In this document: positions 36,721 through 49,218 of the stretch, piece by piece
Layout: every line of letters starts with the position of its first letter
Position numbering within the stretch: position 1 is the stretch's first letter
NCBI RefSeq assembly: GCF_902148845.1
Contig: NC_043746.1
Coordinates: 5,150,653-5,214,652 of the forward strand
DNA from: Salarias fasciatus
Lineage: Eukaryota; Chordata; Actinopteri; Blenniiformes; Blenniidae
DNA length: 64,000 nucleotides
Direction of reading: 5' to 3'
Notes under the pieces: generated by a model
Seen by the model: only the letters and a program-made list of their open reading frames with translations
The model's database searches: none
Told to the model about the DNA's origin: nothing
Translations under genes and position numbers: made by a program

Positions 36721-37295
36721 ATGGGGGGTCACGGGGGTTTGGGGAGCGAACCGGAGTCCATCGACTACTCGGTGCACGAAGCCTGGAACGAGGCCACGAA
36801 CGTGTACCTGCTGGTGATCCTGGTCAGCTTCGGCCTGCTCATGTACCTCCGGAAGTAAGTCTCTCATCCCGGACCACACACACACACACACACACACACT
36901 CCGAGTTAATGCTGCTTCACTACAGCCCTGCATGTGATCGCGGTGCTTCAGATGTGAATCGTTATTGCTCTTTGAATGACCGTGGAAGTGATGCGCAGTG
37001 CAGTGCTGTCACTCAGAGATCAGGCGGTCTGCAGATCATCAGATAAAACCACGTGACAATATCATCATTCGGCTGGTGGAGGGAACGAGACATGACGTTC
37101 CAGATGTGCTGGGCTTGAATCAGTTTACAGCATCAAAGCCTTCATCACACACTTCAGCCACGAGGTCGAGCTGGTGTCCTGGATCAGACAGAGCCCAGCG
37201 CCCTGTCAGTGAGCCAGCACGAGATCATCCCGCAGTCAGGATACCTCTGGGCAGCAGCTGGAGGGCTGTGTGGCCAGCCAAAGAAATGCCCCCCT

Positions 37296-37380
<85 letters not shown>

Positions 37381-37815
37381 CATGCCATGAGACGTCACAT
37401 CCCCATGAAGATACAGATCCATCCAGATGATCTGTTTACAGCCTGTTTGTCCCTGATGTAGAAACAAGAGGAAGATCATGCGTATCTTCGCGCTCCCTCC
37501 CACCGCCGGCACCAGCCCCGAGCCCAACTTCTACGACAGCCTGCAGAAGGTGCGCCTGCGGCAGCAGCTGGAGATGTACTCCCTGGGTGAGTACGCGTTT
37601 GTTTCTGCGTTGCTGCAGAAACAAACAGCCGTGCACGTCGTTGGCTAATGACAGGAAATTACAGAACACTTCGGCTGTTGGTGTAACACTGAGGTGAGTT
37701 TCTCTGCTTCCTGGTGTCGCCTGCAGCCAGGAAGTTCGAGCAGCAGCAGCATCAGCACCAGCAGCAGCAGCAGCAGCAGGGCCAGACGGACAGCGTGCAG
37801 CTCTCCATGGAGTAA
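36721..37815 (+). CDS. smim19: smim19, small integral membrane protein 19
   Basis: Single-pass membrane protein of unknown function, conserved in vertebrates. Exons 36721-36854, 37462-37586, 37727-37815; phases agree, 115 residues with TAA at 37813-37815. The N-terminus carries [20 protein letters not shown], continuing into one transmembrane helix ([11 protein letters not shown]). The cytosolic part NKRKIMRIF...[21 protein letters not shown] and the C-terminal DSVQLSME match the family. Slightly longer than the usual ~107 residues because of a Gln/His-rich run just before the C-terminus. The first ATG follows a GC-rich leader. AATAAA at 38201-38206 is a likely polyadenylation signal. Confidence 0.9.
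37299..37378. repeat. (CA)n microsatellite in smim19 intron 1
   Basis: About 40 uninterrupted CA units. Confidence 0.95.
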
Positions 37816-38200
37816 CAGGAAAGACACTGTCTACACACACACACAGCTCTGCCTCCTGTGGTCTTCCTGGGACTCTGAGAAATGAGAGGATGAATCACAG
37901 CGAGGAACCAGAGGAAAATCCGGCATGAATTACTGCGTGCACAGGAACCTTTAGTTTTAACTCCATCTCCACGTTTCTGCTCCTTTGGTTTTGGTCTGTG
38001 TTGATGAGCTGTTTGTAAAATACTGGTCTGAAAATGTGAAAAATTAGAGCACATAAACCTGAAGTGACTTCGTGAATAAATCGTTTGATCATCAATACAT
38101 GAAGGTTCCGACACATTGCCATTATGGAGCATCCAGCTGCACGCACACACACCCACACCTTGTAATATGATGAGATGTCATTATGTAGTTTTTTTTGTGA

Positions 38201-38206
38201 AATAAA
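38201..38206 (+). terminator. smim19 polyadenylation signal
   Basis: AATAAA about 390 bases after the smim19 stop codon. Confidence 0.5.
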
Positions 38207-38362
38207 ATGAAACATGTTAAACATTGACAGTATTAAAGTCAGACTTTTGCTGTAAAACATCTTGTCCTACACTGATTCACACACGTTATGAAATGTGAGG
38301 AGTCAAAATGAGCAGTTTGAGGATGGGATTATGACTGTTGGACAAAAATCAGGGGAACAGCT

Positions 38363-38368
38363 TTTATT
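38363..38368 (-). terminator. Polyadenylation signal of the PLD-like gene
   Basis: TTTATT on the plus strand (AATAAA on the minus strand), about 445 bases past the PLD-like stop. It lies 160 bases from the smim19 signal, so the two genes converge. Confidence 0.45.
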
Positions 38369-38811
38369 GTAATCAAACATCCGGTCAGCTGTTCACACAG
38401 AAGGAACTCAATTCAAGCGGACCACAGAAAACCAGAGAACGCAGCGAAATCCAGCTAAAGGTCAACGAATGCGGGTCTCTTTGGGACGATATGTACATGA
38501 GCCGTGCGCTTCGGGACGCGCTGTAAACATGGCCGAGCTCTTTGGAGGCGCGTCCTTCACCACACGAGCTTCTTAAAGCTTTGCACCGACATCTTTAAGC
38601 AAACATTTACAAAATGCTCCAGGCATAAAAGAAAGTTCCCTTTAACCAAAGCTCCTCGCAATTAAAATCAGAACATCACAGGATTCAAAAATACCCGCAT
38701 ATGAAAAAAAAAAAAAAGCAAATATATACAGAATAAGGCAGCAGTGAAGCAAACTGAGTTCGAGGAAGGCAGAGTAAGTAATTCAAGTAGCAGGAGGCGT
38801 GGAGAGGCTCT

Positions 38812-41800
38812 CTACTGGGCGCAGGGGTGCTGGTCGTCCACGGAGAGCGGGCTGCTGTACGGCGAGCTCCAGTCCCGGAGGAACAGGTCCTCCGCCTGGC
38901 TCTGCAGGGTCTGCTGGCCCGGGCCCACGGCGGAGCCCGTCTGGTTCACCACCAGGCCCACGCCGGCCGTCTGCGTGAAGTAGTTCTCCGACCAGTTCGA
39001 CGTCCCTGAACGCACCATATGAACAACTCTGTCATGAATCCTTCCAGAAGGGAGAAGGTCAACACTCAGCTGGTAATAAAGAGCATTTTAAATAAATACA
39101 CTCAATAATCCATTTAACAATTTTGATGAGACAATGAGGATTGCCGACTTTTCATACAGATCAGTTTGTTTTTTTTTTGTCAGCTGAGTCTTCTTGACAT
39201 ATTCCTGCTAAAGCTACAAACCCTGGAGGCGTCTTACCGATGTACAGCGCTCTGTCAGTCACCATGTACTTGGCGTGGTTGACTCGAGCGTAGGGGATCT
39301 TCTTCTGCTCCGCAGTGGAGGGAACCGTGAAGACGTTCTAATGAAAACCAGACACGAGCGTCAGAAGTGTGTTTTCCATTCCATCAGGGTAATCACGGCT
39401 ACATCTCTGAAAGCGTTTGAGACATTGGACGTGGAGACCCAGACGTACCACGCTGATGTGGCAGCTCAGCGGAGGACTGCTGAGGACCAGCAGCGACCGC
39501 AGGAAGGTGAACATGGAGCCAGGCGAGTGCTCCCAGCAGCTCACCAGCAGCCTGACGTGCACGCCCCTCGTGCACGCCGCGGCACGCAGCGCCGAGTCGA
39601 TGGCGGGCCAGAACCTGCACGCGGGACACACCGGGCACGGGTCATTCCTTCGGTTTGAGTGTGTGTTTTCAGCCTGTCGGCAGTTCTCCGTCTGAATGAG
39701 AAAAGCTGCTCGGTCATCCCTCTGCAGAGCGCCGCAGCATCAGCACACACTCGGTGACGCTGCAACCTTTAGCACAGCCGCTGTGGAGAGACAGGAGTGT
39801 GTGTGTGTGTGTGTGTGTGCGTGCAGCGTACCGGACGGGCTGTGTGTACTGAGACAGTGGCAGGTAGTCCATCACAGAGATGTAAATAAAGTTGTGGGCG
39901 TCGTCGATGACGGACAGGATGGAGGAGAGGTCGTCGGCGCGGCCGCGGGCGGAGATCTGAGGAGGGGAGCTCTGGAGGAGACGGACGCAGCACGTCCCTG
40001 TCGATCAGCACTAAATCCCACTCCCGGAGCCGTCTCAGAGAGAAGCCCGGCTGAAAGGTGGACTCGGTGGACTTACAGACAGGTAGACCCGAGCAGGCAC
40101 TCCGTTGAGCTTGAGGCGCAGGGGATTCTGGGAGCTGGACAGGGCGGAGAGGCGAGCCGGCCAGTACGGAGGTAGGGAGGTGTGGTTCACTCCACCCAGG
40201 CTCCAATACACCCCGAAGATCCGAAAGGCGTCCTGAGCCAGGCAGCTGCAGTCCTCCACGGACACGCCCACCTCCTTCACCTGCGCTCAACAGAGTGTGT
40301 GACCTCCACCGTCAGAACGAACCACTAAAGCCTGCTGCTGTTCGTGTTTGGACCACTTTATGAAACATTACTGGAGCTCTGGGCTTCATAAAGAGCAGCA
40401 AAACACACCATAATGTGTGTTTCAATAGGGAAGGGCATGGAATAAATGCTCCACATTCTGTAAACTTGTTGTAAATCAGTTCAGGATCTACCAGCGGGTT
40501 CGACATCTGAAACCAGAGTGTGTCCAACGCCCACTACACACACACACAGGGGACAACAGATGACGCTGGGATCTTTATAATCTGGCGTGAATGAAACTGG
40601 TCATGTGACTCGTGTTGAGACAGCTGGAGAGGGAGCGGCGTGACAGGCGGGCGTTGGCGCCGTACCTCGGTCAGAGAGCGCCAGTCCATGTTGGCACTGC
40701 CCACATACAGGTGCTTCTGGTCCACCACCCACAGCTTGGTGTGCACGATGCCTCCGGTCACGGCCTGGAGGTCCACCTCTCTGACCTCTGCTCCTGGAAG
40801 CAGACGCACTCAGCAGTTTAATCCCACAGCGTCAGGATTTGCCTCTTCATGATGCTTGTATGCGTGTGTGACCTCTGACCTGCGGCAGCCAGCTCCCCCG
40901 TGTCTCGGATGGACTTCTGAGGGGAGTTGACAGCAATCTGGAGTTTGACCCCTCTGGCGTGAAGCTGCTTCAGCTGCTGGAAGACCTCCCGGCCCTGCGG
41001 AGCGCCGATAGGAGGTTGAAGGGAGCTGGAGACGTGGGCGAGCGGTGCGATAAGCGCACGGTGCTACCTGAGCGTCGGCGGAGCCGCCGAGGTCCGTGTC
41101 GCTGGCCCGCAGCGTGAAGTAGAAAGCGGCGATGTCCACCGAGCTGTTGGCCCGCTGCAGCAGACGCAGCCAGCTGTCTGCGATGCTGCGTCTGGGCGGC
41201 GGCGAGGACTCGTACAGGCCGACGGGGACGCTTTCCACCAGATGTACCCTGGACAGAGACCGAGGTTCACGCCTCAAAGTCAAACCACATTTAGCAAGGA
41301 GAGGTCAGGAATGGCTGACGACCCGTGACTCACCGGCAGTCTGTGCTGCAGGGCTCCGGAATCAAACCCAGGCCCTCTAACCAGTGCAGCTCCAGCTGGG
41401 CGGTGAGCTGAGCCACGGACATGGGAAGTCCATAATGCCAGACGTGCAGGCCGAAGCCGCCGAGCAGCAGCAGCGTGGCTGGCAGGAGGAAGAGGAGGGC
41501 GAAGCCGGAGCATCCCGACCGCTGAGGAACAACAAGCACAGGAGTGAGCAGAGGAGCGCAGCGCAGCGCAGCATACCACAGCTGCTCCCGGAGGGCGTGG
41601 TGGAATTCCTCCATCCGACAGTGACACAAACAGCACTGCAGACATCAGAGCTATTCCATCAGCTACGCTGCTAATCACGTTCATTCTTTGCTTTTCTAGT
41701 TTCAGTTCTGAGAGAATCTCAACTAGTAAAGAAGTGAGAGGGAAGCTCAGGATGTTTAAATATGATAACATTATGTATGATATTTAAACCCAAAGAAACA

Positions 41801-44219
41801 GCAATACATGAAAGTTCATAAAAATTATATCAGCAGTTTTCGAATCTTCAAAATGCAAAGTTACAGATTTGTTGAAGATACAGTATCTGACCTTGTCTGA
41901 GTTGGCTGATGAGGCTTTTTCAGGTTTCTCTGATGCGACAGCAGAGCAGGACTTGTCTGCTTCGACTCTTTTCTCTCTGAGGCTTGTAAAGGGGCTCATC
42001 AGAGGCTCCTGAGGCTGCTCCTCCATCTCCTCCACCTCCTCCTCCTCCTCCTCACATTCTGCCTCTGATGAAGACCTGCTGACCCTCAGGTCAGCGACCT
42101 TCATGGACTCTGTCTTCCAGGGCGGCTCTTCGTCCATGATGGCCTCCACCTCCTCCTCCTCCTCCTCCTCGTCCTCCTCCTCCTGGTCCTCCTGGGCTGC
42201 GGGGACAGTCGGGGACCGGTTGTAGTCTCCTGAGATGTCGCTGAAGCTGCTTTCTGGAGGACCTTGGTCCCTCTGTGGCGTCGTCTCCCTCGGCTTGTGG
42301 CGGGGGGAGCCTTCGTCTGGCAGACGGCTCCCGAGATCCTCGTAGAGAAGGCGAGTGGCGGAACCTTCGTGTGGAACGCGGCTCCAGGGGGCGTCTGATC
42401 CGACGTCGGCCTCGGGCCCCCTGTCTCGTATGAGTGCGGGCCGCGGGCTGGCCGTCATCAGAGGGGACAGCATCGATTCGGACGGGCTCCAGCTCCTGGG
42501 TGCGGCGATCGGCGGGCTGTGGACTGCCGCCGCCTGCTCAGAGCCACTCGGCACTGGAGGCTCCTCGGCTGTGTATTTGGCTAGCCGGCTGGACAGCTGG
42601 GGCAGAGCCGTCTCTCTGGCCTCCGGGGGTTTGGGCCTTGAAGCTTCACCGCCTGAACTTCCAGCTTTGTCATTGGACTGAGCCGGGAGGACGGACGTCT
42701 CTCTCCTGGGAGCGGGCAGCTCGGCGCCGTGGCTGGTGGGCCGCTTGTGGAACGTGGGGATCCGAGAGGTGGTCTTCCCAACTTTGCGGCTCATGTCTTC
42801 TTTCTCCTCCAGTTCCTTTTGACCTTGTTTGTCTTCGATGTGGAGACGGTCCAGCACAACATGACAATACTTGAGCTCCTGAGGGAGACAAAACATCTCG
42901 AATGAGAATTAAGGAGTAAACAACTCTCCTCTCAACATAAATGTACTTACTTCCAAGCAACTTCACGCCATCTTATTTAACGCTTCTACCTGTTTCAGAC
43001 TAGAGCAGCATTTCCTCAGTAATATCCAAAGCCTATTCCTCCTCGTTTCGATGGTGAAGAACAATAACAACATGACACTCTGTCCGTACCACAGTGCAGG
43101 AGAGGCCACACCTATTCAAATGAGCTCTCTTGCTGCAGGCTGAGCATGTTTATTTACCTCTGTGACAGGAGCATTAGCACCGATACAGAATCGCCCGGCT
43201 TCACTGCTTCACATTCCTCTCACTTCCCTTCGGGCTCCGTCTGTTTTTCATAAAAATTCTGAAAGTACGTGGCTGCCATTCTTCTGAGCTTTAAGAGGGT
43301 GAGGCAGGCCTGCTGTCCCCCTACTGTGGACGCTGCAGGAACGTCAAAACGACACCGTGGTCCTCACTCCAACAAGGCTGAACAGTTTTAAACTGGTGAA
43401 TTAAAAAGAACCAGAACCTGGAGGCCATTACTGCCTCATGTTGTAACTTACATGAGTGTAGTGATTTATTATCACATTTTCTATAAAGCTTTAAACAAAA
43501 GTGAACCTTTAAAGAAGATCCAAACAGCTTCTGTCATTTCAATCAACATTTCTCCCCATAAAATCCCACCAATAGGAAGAGTTTTTGAAGCTTATATCAC
43601 AACTGATCAGTATCTATTGTGGATTACATAATATCTTTCAACTTTTACTCTTATCTTAGTTTTGTGGAAGCTCGAGAGAGAAACAGCTGATGAATAACAG
43701 TTACTTCTTTAAACACTAGTGAAAGTTAGTATTTGTGTTAAAAAATGTAGTTCCTCAGTAAATTAACCTTCTTTTAATTTTCTCTCTGTTACACAGCTGT
43801 ATCATGACAGTGTTGCTGTAACACACTGATTATCAGCATTATGTCTACTGATCGATTCATTCATTGAGTTCAGCTGAAGTCAAATCATTTAGGAGGAAGA
43901 CGCCCTGCGGTCTGGATGTTAGCAAATCATCAATATTGGAGAAAAGGGCCAGATAACATCAGCGATAGACAGGCCATAAAACAGTGTGCCGTGACAATAA
44001 TGCTCCAGCTGACAGAGAGGGAGGGGGAGGGAGACCGTGGCTTTCTATTCATCCATTCATCTTCAAAACCGCTTAATCCTGTTCAGGGCTGTGGGATGCT
44101 GCAGCCAATCCCAGCTTACTGTGAGCAATGATAGGACAACAGGACACACCCCGGACAGGTCGCCAGTCCAGCACAGAGCAAACACAGTGAGACAGACTGG
44201 ACTCCCACCACCACCAACA

Positions 44220-44289
<70 letters not shown>

Positions 44290-45504
44290 CAGAGGTATCT
44301 GGATGAAAATCCATGCACACACTGGAAGAACATGCAAACTCCACGCGGAAAGGCCCGGTAGGTATAAGCCTTTTTGCTGTGAGGCGACAGCGGTAACCAC
44401 TGTGCATCAACTACTTTCTTTTTCAAATCTATCTTGACACTTTGTTGTATCAATAGGGTGACAGACATGCATCAACTTCAGGACTAAAAGAGTAGACTGG
44501 AGAAATATTAGGCAAGAAGGGAAATATTTCTGACATGAAGATGAATATAAACACCCACAGGTTTTGAGTTTGTCCTCAAATTATCAGCTCCACTGTTTGA
44601 ATCTCCTCTACAAAACAAAGTAAGCCCATTTCCGGCCTGACAGATCAATGTTTCCTGGTATATAACGACTTCATGCAGCAGCACAACCTCAGTCGCAGAG
44701 CATTATTTCTGTCATCAGAGGGAAAGCTCTGCCACACCCAGGTCCCAAAAATGTTTCCGTACCTCGACCTGCCTCTTCTACAGCTCTGCTTCCTCCAGAG
44801 CGGAGCTGTCATGGGGGCTCTCAGGTGAACCGCAGCCTAAACGTACCGTTACATCCGCCGCCTCCTCCGCAGTCTCCTCCTCCAGCACGACCGGGGCGCC
44901 GCCGCGGTGTATCTCCATCACCGCACGCCTCTGGACGGACTCCGAGTCGGAATCATCTGAATCCTGACGGGGATATAAGGGTTAAAGTTAATAAGAGAGA
45001 CAGCCGCAGTCTGTGGCTAGTCACCATGACACCTACACAAGTAAATAAACATACAATGTGCACAAAACAACAATTTGTCGTGTTGTTTTGGGGTTTCTTT
45101 ACGCAGACAGAATGAAAAAAAAACACTTACCATGATGCAGAAACTTATCCGGCACCGCTAAAATAACTTCTACGCTGGAGTTTTTAAGTTGGAACTAATA
45201 ACTTAACTCAAGCTAACAGTTAAGAAGAACGAGCAGCGGTTAAGAGTGATTTGGTATCCGTGTAAAAGAGTGCTGGTCTCGAGGACTCGTTAGCACGGAG
45301 CTGTTAGCCAGCGAGCTACGTGGCTGACTGTGAAGGTTCGGGCGGCGGAGGAAGAGGAGGCGGAAAGGCTGAGTAATAAAATATACCCACCTCATACGTC
45401 GCTCTCCTCTGCAGGCGGGTCGACCGTCTCGGGGTATCCAGTGACTCTGCCTCGCTCGCCTGCCCGGGGTTGATGGATTTCCGAGACCGCAGCACCATCG
45501 GCAT
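38812..45504 (-). CDS. PLD3/PLD4-like 5' exonuclease with long N-terminal extension
   Basis: PLD3/PLD4 are type II membrane, endolysosomal 5'-3' exonucleases that limit TLR9 signalling. Exons: 45391-45504, 44847-44963, 41892-42878, 41334-41521, 41068-41248, 40880-40994, 40666-40793, 40077-40280, 39832-39971, 39449-39614, 39238-39337, 38812-39005; all phases agree, 877 residues. The C-terminal half is a clear PLD: transmembrane [20 protein letters not shown], first [23 protein letters not shown], second [23 protein letters not shown]. The first three exons (406 residues) are basic (RRSTRLQRR), then Ser/Pro-rich, then Glu-rich, as in nucleoplasmic tails. Exon 3 ends in phase 0, and exon 4 has a strong in-phase acceptor. 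An ATG at 41612-41614 reads straight into exon 4 and gives 502 residues, close to the usual PLD3/4 length, so a short form or two separate genes is possible. The PLD identity is firm, the extension less so. Confidence 0.75.
44048..44405 (-). repeat. Dispersed teleost repeat with tRNA-like end and internal (CA)n
   Basis: Contains GACAGGTCGCCAGTCCAGCA, CATGCAAACTCCACGCGGAAA and, inverted, a GTTACCGCTGTCGCCTCACAG head, which is a familiar teleost SINE/LINE-tail arrangement. A (CA)n tract of about 70 bases lies at 44221-44289. It lies in intron 2 of the PLD-like gene. Confidence 0.6.
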
Positions 45505-45900
45505 CTCGGACACCTTTAATAATGCAACACCTCCGTGGCTGAACTGACGAGTAAACAACAACAACAACAACCACGAGATTGTAAAAACAGGCCACCCGCC
45601 ACGCTGCTGAGCACTAAAATCCCCTGTTGAATCAGCTCGATGTCATTTCTGTCGTGGATGTAGGTGACGATTCCCAAACAAAAAAAATCGCGTTTAATCA
45701 GATTTGACTCGCTGGATTGAAAATTGAAGTAACCGCGATTTCCTGTCATCGCTATTGGCGGTTGAAATCAAAAATACAAGCCCCGCCCACCAGACGTGAC
45801 GCAGCGTGCAGAACCCGGAAGTGTGGGATTAGTGTCCGAGCCAGAAGTCCGCATCCGACTCCGGAGCCCCGCAGCGATATAAGGTCTGTTTTTATTTTTT
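45505..45900. promoter_or_regulatory. Putative bidirectional promoter, PLD-like gene / gpr137
   Basis: The PLD-like start lies at 45504 on the minus strand. About 330 bases away CCGGAAGTG (ETS-type site) and GATATAAGGTCTGTTTTT, a plausible exon/donor junction, lie on the plus strand. The gpr137 start codon exon has its own acceptor (CTCCTCAG at about 47600), so a 5' UTR exon upstream is expected and this is the best candidate. Confidence 0.4.
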
Positions 45901-46235
45901 AAAAAAACGCCGCAGACATCACACGCATATCACTCTCTTTTCCGAGAGACGACAACACAGCTCGCACGCACCGATAGAAACACTTTAAACCGCGTCTGTC
46001 CGCAGTTTGTGTCCGTGTAGCCGGTTGTTTATGTATTCGATGTAAAGACTGAGTGGATCCAAAGGTCGCAGAAATGACCACAGACATAACACACATGCTT
46101 ACTGTGTGATAACAACAGCAAATATCAGAGCAGAGAAGCTTTCTGCAGTCATGTACACTTTTTGTGGGTGTCGAAACCGAAAGAAAGTGGCGATACATTT
46201 ATGCTGTTATTACCTGTCCCGTGATCAGAGGACTG

Positions 46236-46640
46236 ACACCTTCTGTCATGGGTTTATTGAAGTTTAGCTTCATCAAGGTTTATAAAGTGGTTCATCATGG
46301 TTTATAAAGTGGTTCATAAAGGAGTCAATGGAATCAATGCAAAGGCTGAGATAGATAAAAAAGATCGAAAGACAGACATCCCTTTTGGAAAATTCACAGT
46401 GTCAACAGGATCAGCACACAATAGAACAGAATCAAATCCAAAGTAAAAGTAAAAGTTGACAGCTGGGGGGGAGGGGGGTGACCTCAGCCCTTCTCTGTCC
46501 CCCTGGGAGGCGTTAAAAAGCTGCATGGCATGAGGGAGAAAGGATTTCCTCAGTGTGTCAGTGCAGCAGGACAGTGGCAGCATCCTGTCGCTGGAGCTGC
46601 TCCTTCACCTGGAGATGAATGACGGCGGCCTTCTGAGGAA
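46236..46640 (-). mobile_element. LINE 3' fragment
   Basis: The minus-strand frame 46314-46583 includes CCTDTLRKSFLPHAMQLFNA, resembling the C-terminal end of ORF2 of fish non-LTR elements (the RSFLPSAIxLLN signature). Short, heavily truncated, with a G-rich stretch near 46465-46480. Lies in the presumed first intron of gpr137. Family not assignable. Confidence 0.5.
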
Positions 46641-47674
46641 GTCCAGCCGGATAGAGGAAGCTGGAGGAACTGAGGGGATTATTCATTGTTTCGTTAGCAT
46701 TGTTCTGAGCTGTTGTGACTGTGGAACAGATACGCTCTGGGTTTTCCTCAAAATCCCCTTCACCATGAAGTGCTGTTTGTGAGCAGCGATAAAATGATTA
46801 AATTAAACTGCGAAGGCTGTCGTTGAAGTTTTAGAGGAATACTTATCAACATAGACAAAAACACACGAACACAATCAGTGCAGGTGGTAACTGGTCCCAG
46901 CCTCTTTAACAGATATGCTGAACTAGATTTCTATGTGTATGGTTGTGTGCAGTGGGTCTAGATTGGTGTTTGTGTTTTATTTCAGACCATGGTTTTCACA
47001 TGTCTAGATCAAATTAATAACAAAAAAAACAAACTGAGCTGTTGACCATTGATGTAATTACCATGTATCTTTTCTGGACACTCTCTGGAGTATTGCTGGT
47101 AAATTCTCATTCTTAGTATATTTTCAAGGCTTGGAAATGTCTGAACATGTCTGGGGTTGTAGGGGTGAGGCGTCCCATTCAATATGGAGCAGAGCGAACA
47201 AGCTCTTTGGATTTTAATTTACAGCCATCCTTCTATCACCTGCACAGGGATGAGCCTACATACATGACGCCCCTGGCTATAATAAGGCTGTAAAGCTCAT
47301 TTATCCCCCTCTGTTGTGTTTAAATGTAAGTTGAGTGGCACAGAGAGTAACTTAATGAAGTGTTTGAATATGTGCAGCTATTTAAACTCAAATGTGAAAG
47401 CACATAGTCGTCAATGTCACTTACTGAACTGTTTGATTTATTCCAACAATCCTTGGCGTTATGGCCTCTTCAGCTCAGTATAGAGTCAATTTACACTTTG
47501 TCACAGCAGGGAGTCAGTGGATCAGATCGGTGTGGAGAATCTGACCTGGATGTGTGTTAGAGAAGGTGTAAATCTGCGTTAATGCTCCTCTGCTCCTCAG
47601 GTCTCTGCTGTGAGGATTCGGTGTGGCTCTTTCCCCTGCGATGATCGCTCTCAGTTAGTCCGCTCATCGCTCCG

Positions 47675-49184
47675 ATGGAAGCTCCGCCCACAGCCGCCTG
47701 GTCCACCCGGGCCCCGCCGGCCCCCCTGCGCCCGGCCGTGGCCCCGTCCGTGCAGCTGGGCTTCACCGTCCTGTACACGGCGCTGTACGCCGGCCTCTTC
47801 CTGGTGGTCTACGTGCAGCTGTGGCTGCTGCATCTCTACAGACACAAGCGATGGAGCTACCAGAGCATCTTCCTCTTCCTCTGCCTGCTGTGGGCCGCCC
47901 TGCGCACCACCCTCTTCTCCTTCTACTTCAGTAACGCGCTGGAGGCCAACCGGCTGCCCGTGGCTGCCTACTGGCTGCTCTACTGCTTCCCCGTGTGTCT
48001 GCAGTTCTTCACGCTCAGCCTCATCAACCTGTACTTCACGCAGGTGCGCTGCGCCGTCTGCTCATCCTCGCCTTTCTTTTTCTCCCATTTTCAGGGTTGA
48101 CTGACGTGTCTGTCGTTGCACAGGTGTTGCTCAAAGTGAGGGAAATGTACAGCTCCGACGTGGACAGAGGCCTGTAAGTCTTCGTTCTCAGCACTGATGC
48201 TTTTTTATGATCTCACCTGCATTCCTCCATGTCAGGAGTGTCAAACGAAGAAGTTCACTTGTAATGAAGAAGACCTTGAAATCAGATTATTTTGAAGAAG
48301 GTGCAGCAGAGGAAGGTCTGTTTGTTTGAGGAATAGCAGCGCTGTCGCTCCCCGCCCCCCACAGGTGGGTGGCCCGGTGCGTGTACGGGACGATGAGCGC
48401 TCTTTTCCTGGCCGTGAACGTGGCGTGCGCGGCCCTGGGGGACCGCGGCCGCGGCGGCGGGGCGGCGGACCGCACCTGGAGCCTGGTGCTGGTCCGGGTG
48501 ATCGTCAACGACCTGCTCTTCATCCTGGACGCCGTGCTGCTGGCCACCCTGCTGCTGCTCCTCAGCCGACACTCCCGCTCCGCCAGCCCCTACCTGATCA
48601 GCAAGGTGAGGCCCAGGGGAGCCACACCCCCCGGCTAGCCATTTCACAATCATTAGTAAGCAAATGAAGTTTGTATTACGCTGATCCAAAGTTTGCATGA
48701 TTTGAAGACAAGTAAGTCTTTGTAGGTTTTGTCTGAAGTCATCAAGCTGGATTTGTTTTCTGTTGCATTATTTTGAAGATGTTGTAATGCACATATAGAT
48801 TTTATAAATTTTTCCAGATGTCATTAGTCTTGGAAAACAAAGAACTTCCAAATTCCATATTAAAAAAAAACTAATTTTAATTGTGCATCAGACCTTTTAT
48901 ACAGATTTTGAAACTTGCTTCTGGAAAGCTTTAATATTGAGTCGGCGGAGCTGTGTTGTGTGTGTGTTTTCTGTCTGGCCAGGGGACCACCGTGTGCCGG
49001 GTGGCAGCGTTGGGCGGAGCCGTGATCTTCCTGTTTGCCAGCCGGGCCTGCTACAACCTGACGGTGCTCTTCCTGTCCCAGAGCCGCCACGTGGAGTCCT
49101 TCAACTTCGACTGGTACAACGTCTCGGACCAGGTGGGTGTCGTCGGACCGCGGCTCGATGGCGTCCCGATGCCGGGTCCTGACC

Positions 49185-49218
<34 letters not shown>

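Noticed and set aside
41612-41614. Treating the PLD-like gene as starting only at 41614
   Set aside because: Not excluded, but a strong in-phase acceptor at 41522 and phase agreement with the upstream exons favour the longer model; recorded as an alternative start.
44063-44468. Val/Cys-repeat frames over the (CA)n tract
   Set aside because: Pure microsatellite translation, as in the frames at 37184-37530 and 22721-22912.
47610-48104. Second 164-codon frame over gpr137 exon 1
   Set aside because: Out-of-frame shadow rich in Ser/Pro/Cys. The other frame gives the conserved GPR137 helices.
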